A stretch of DNA of 62,896 bases from a virus: IMG/VR virus record IMGVR_UViG_3300020732_000013, positions 1-62,896 of that record; one strand, 5' to 3'. A program made the position numbers and the translations under genes. Under the pieces are notes generated by a model that was not told where the DNA came from, did not search any database, and saw nothing but the letters and a program-made list of their open reading frames with translations. This document shows positions 60,863 to 62,896 of this stretch, one piece after another. Numbering within the stretch: position 1 is the stretch's first letter; every line of letters starts with the position of its first letter.

Positions 60863-62499
60863 TGAGTATTCAGGATCTCGCGCTTAATCCGACTGTGGGT
60901 CAGGCGGCTAGCAAAGCCCCGCTTAAGAATATGACCCGCGCCCAAGCGATTCAGTATTGCTTGGACAACAAACTGCCTATGGCGCTTGCCGTAGGCGTCG
61001 GCGACAACATTGCGCTTCAGAAAGAAAAGGCGCAGATGGCAGCGGCTCAACAGCCGCAGAAACCGCCCGTCATTCAGGCTATTCATCAGCAAGCGGAAAT
61101 GGCGATGCAGCAGCACGCTGCGGATCAGGCACGTCAGGGTGGTATCGCTGATCTGCCTGTTGATCCGGGTATGTACTCGTTCAACAAGCCGGGAATGAAG
61201 AAGGGTGGCATCGTAGCGTTTGATGGCGAAGATGAGTCTTACGTAAACTCTTCTAATACGCCTGATTCCGGTTCAACGTTGTCGAAACTCGGGCAGATGT
61301 TTAACCCTGTCGCTCCCGCCGCTGCGGATACGCGCCCTGCAACTCCTACCCCGACTCCGGCTGCGGTTAAACCTGCGGAACCTGTGGCGGACTTTATGAT
61401 CGCCGAAGCAAAGCGTGGCCCGTCGGACGAAGATAAGAAACTCACAACACCAAAGCCCACCACCAAGCGCGGCGCAATCACCGACGTGGCGCATGCTATT
61501 GCTCCCGATGCGGCTCCGTTGGCGTTTAATACGTCCGAATCTGCTCAGTTTACGCTCCCTAAAGACTCGCCGCCTTGGTTGGTATCGTTGTATAACGACC
61601 ATCAAAATTTGTCTCGGGATTTGGCCAAGAGAGCCGAAGCGTATGATCCGGGTAATATCAATGACTTCGTCGCCAAAATGTCCGATGTGAACAACCCGCG
61701 CAATGCCGATACAAAAGAGTTCCTTGAGAATCTTTCTACGCAATCTGCTGATGCTCTCAAACGCAAAGATCAAGCCAAGTGGATGGCGCTGATTAACTTC
61801 GGTCACGGCGTCGCTAATGCAAATCCTCACGCAGGGTTCTTAGCGGCAGTCACGTCGGGTGGGCAACAGGCCGGGGCGCAGTACACGAAAGATCTCGCTG
61901 ACGTTCGCGCTGCGCAGAATGATGTGACTAAGAACAAATACATGGCGCAGCAGCATCTTCAAGATGGTGCGATCAATGCTTATGAGAAACAAGCCGCCAA
62001 GTTTGAGATGCTGAATGACCGCAAGTATCAGGCGGATACCAAGTTCCAAGATACGATGGGTCAGGTTCTTGGCGGCCTTGCCCATGCCAAAATTATGGCG
62101 ACGCAGAAGGCATATTTTGAACCGGTTGAGTCGCAGCAGTGGCGCGCGCTCAAACAAGCGCATCCGGATTGGACGCCGGAGCAGATGATTACGGCTATGC
62201 CGAAGGGCTTTGCGGCTACGACAAGTGCCGGGGCGCGCGCTACCGCTGCGGAAGTGGCTGCGGCATCGGCAGCGCTTAAAAATATCACTGATCCCGGTAG
62301 AGATAACCGGGCGCTTCCTAATGATCCGGGGCATGCTCAATGGCAGCAAGAGGTTGATCATTGGACTTCTATCATCCAACAAGGGGGCGGTGCTAGTGCA
62401 GCACCTCCATCGCCGCAGTATCAAGAAGGACAGACGGCTACAAATCCAAGTACCGGCAAGGCAATGATTTTCCATAATGGTCAGTGGGTCGCGAAATAA
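60862..62499 (+). CDS. Internal virion protein, 545 residues
   Basis: Start overlaps the upstream stop (TAATG). Helical N-terminus (MTRAQAIQYCLDNKLPMALAVGVGD, EMAMQQHAADQARQ), a PGMKKGGIVAFDGE motif near 110, a Pro/Ala/Thr linker, then a long helical part (about 220-480) and an end with YQEGQTATNPSTGKAMIFHNGQWV. Position before the giant virion gene suggests a member of the ejection machinery. Confidence 0.72.
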   Translation: MSIQDLALNPTVGQAASKAPLKNMTRAQAIQYCLDNKLPMALAVGVGDNIALQKEKAQMAAAQQPQKPPVIQAIHQQAEMAMQQHAADQARQGGIADLPVDPGMYSFNKPGMKKGGIVAFDGEDESYVNSSNTPDSGSTLSKLGQMFNPVAPAAADTRPATPTPTPAAVKPAEPVADFMIAEAKRGPSDEDKKLTTPKPTTKRGAITDVAHAIAPDAAPLAFNTSESAQFTLPKDSPPWLVSLYNDHQNLSRDLAKRAEAYDPGNINDFVAKMSDVNNPRNADTKEFLENLSTQSADALKRKDQAKWMALINFGHGVANANPHAGFLAAVTSGGQQAGAQYTKDLADVRAAQNDVTKNKYMAQQHLQDGAINAYEKQAAKFEMLNDRKYQADTKFQDTMGQVLGGLAHAKIMATQKAYFEPVESQQWRALKQAHPDWTPEQMITAMPKGFAATTSAGARATAAEVAAASAALKNITDPGRDNRALPNDPGHAQWQQEVDHWTSIIQQGGGASAAPPSPQYQEGQTATNPSTGKAMIFHNGQWVAK

Positions 62500-62508
62500 G
62501 GAACCCTC

Positions 62509-62896
62509 ATGCCTAATGAACTTCCTGAAGGGTTTGTTTTAGACGCACCCTCGCCTAAATCTAATGCGCTTCCAGAAGGGTTCCAATTGGACCCGCCCGC
62601 AAAACCCAAACCCGTCGCAGGGTTCTGGAGTTCTTTTGGGCATGAAGCCGCAACGTCTTTGGATCTGCCTAAAGCCCTTGATTACGCCGCTACGCAAGAC
62701 AGTCCTTATTTCACGCAGGAAGAAAAAGACAAGATCCGCAGAAAGTTTCTTGCTGCGCGTGAACCGAACGAACGACAGTTAAACTGGAAAGATGTACATG
62801 GCGTAGGAGACTTTTTAACGTACGGTGCAGAAGCGGCTGGTAATTTGGCTGGCTACGTTGCCGCCCCAATGGCTATTGGCGCAATGTCGGGTCCGG
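62509..62896 (+). CDS. Giant virion protein, N-terminal part (runs off the right edge)
   Basis: AAGGAA lies eight bases before ATG 62509. The 129 visible residues carry a duplicated LPEGFVLD/LPEGFQLD motif typical of the first residues of very large phage virion proteins, a helical charged segment (EEKDKIRRKFLAAREPNERQ), then a hydrophobic stretch (GNLAGYVAAPMAIGAM). It probably continues as the open frame at the left edge. Joining the ends directly would need one more base (or 3n+1) to keep frame. Confidence 0.8.
   Translation, partial: MPNELPEGFVLDAPSPKSNALPEGFQLDPPAKPKPVAGFWSSFGHEAATSLDLPKALDYAATQDSPYFTQEEKDKIRRKFLAAREPNERQLNWKDVHGVGDFLTYGAEAAGNLAGYVAAPMAIGAMSGP

Noticed and set aside
1-62896. 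Integrase, repressor/anti-repressor switch, T7-type RNA polymerase, tRNA or IS elements
   Set aside because: No protein with tyrosine or serine recombinase, single-subunit RNA polymerase or transposase motifs was recognised, and no tRNA cloverleaf was noticed. Absence by eye is not proof.

Overview
The window looks like a nearly complete genome of a tailed phage, most likely with a short (podovirus-type) tail. A full set of packaging, portal, capsid, scaffold, tail-fibre, lysis and internal virion genes is present, but there is no tape-measure, sheath or baseplate gene, and several Gln/Ala-rich internal virion or ejection proteins precede a >2100-residue virion protein. That giant gene starts at the right edge (62509) and a giant gene with no start ends at 6112 from the left edge. 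This suggests a circular or circularly permuted genome cut inside one gene, with a few bases to a few tens of codons missing at the join. The host cannot be named. Canonical sigma70-type promoters, strong Shine-Dalgarno sites, a GH24 endolysin and a possible embedded lipoprotein (outer spanin) fit a Gram-negative host. No integrase, RNA polymerase, tRNA, CRISPR array or insertion sequence was seen.

Layout: two divergent arms. The minus-strand arm (6109-26200) carries replication and early genes: primase-helicase, HTH protein, Cys-cluster protein, SNF2 helicase, HNH protein, RecB/Cas4-like nuclease, family A DNA polymerase, a run of tiny coupled genes (15387-16399), a DUF3310 protein, a VRR-NUC nuclease, and a MoxR ATPase/VWA-metallopeptidase cassette (19112-22619). 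Small Cys-rich and membrane proteins and a conserved 251-residue protein follow. Regulatory DNA at 22640-22740 and 24240-24770 holds two near-duplicate promoter/operator modules, copies of a 20-22 bp palindrome, GTTCCCG repeats around an AT-rich core, and a hairpin cluster. The control region 26201-26756 separates the arms.

The plus-strand arm (26757 to the right edge, continuing 1-6112) carries late genes: terminase subunits, portal, a GroES-like co-chaperonin, scaffold, capsid genes ending in a strong terminator, and beta-rich virion proteins. These are followed by a Lys/His-rich cluster, connector-type proteins, fibre proteins, an extraordinary Trp/Asp/Glu-repeat protein, and lysis genes. 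A long tail/internal-virion block closes the arm and includes small GNAT-like and cupin proteins. The arms converge at 6109-6112, where stop codons overlap and a 13-bp inverted repeat lies just beyond.

Genes are packed with ATGA, TAATG or TGATG overlaps, implying translational coupling in both arms. The most unusual items are the Trp-rich repeat protein (46505-49222), the 42%-histidine protein (40053-40220), the dispersed palindrome family, and the MoxR/VWA cassette.
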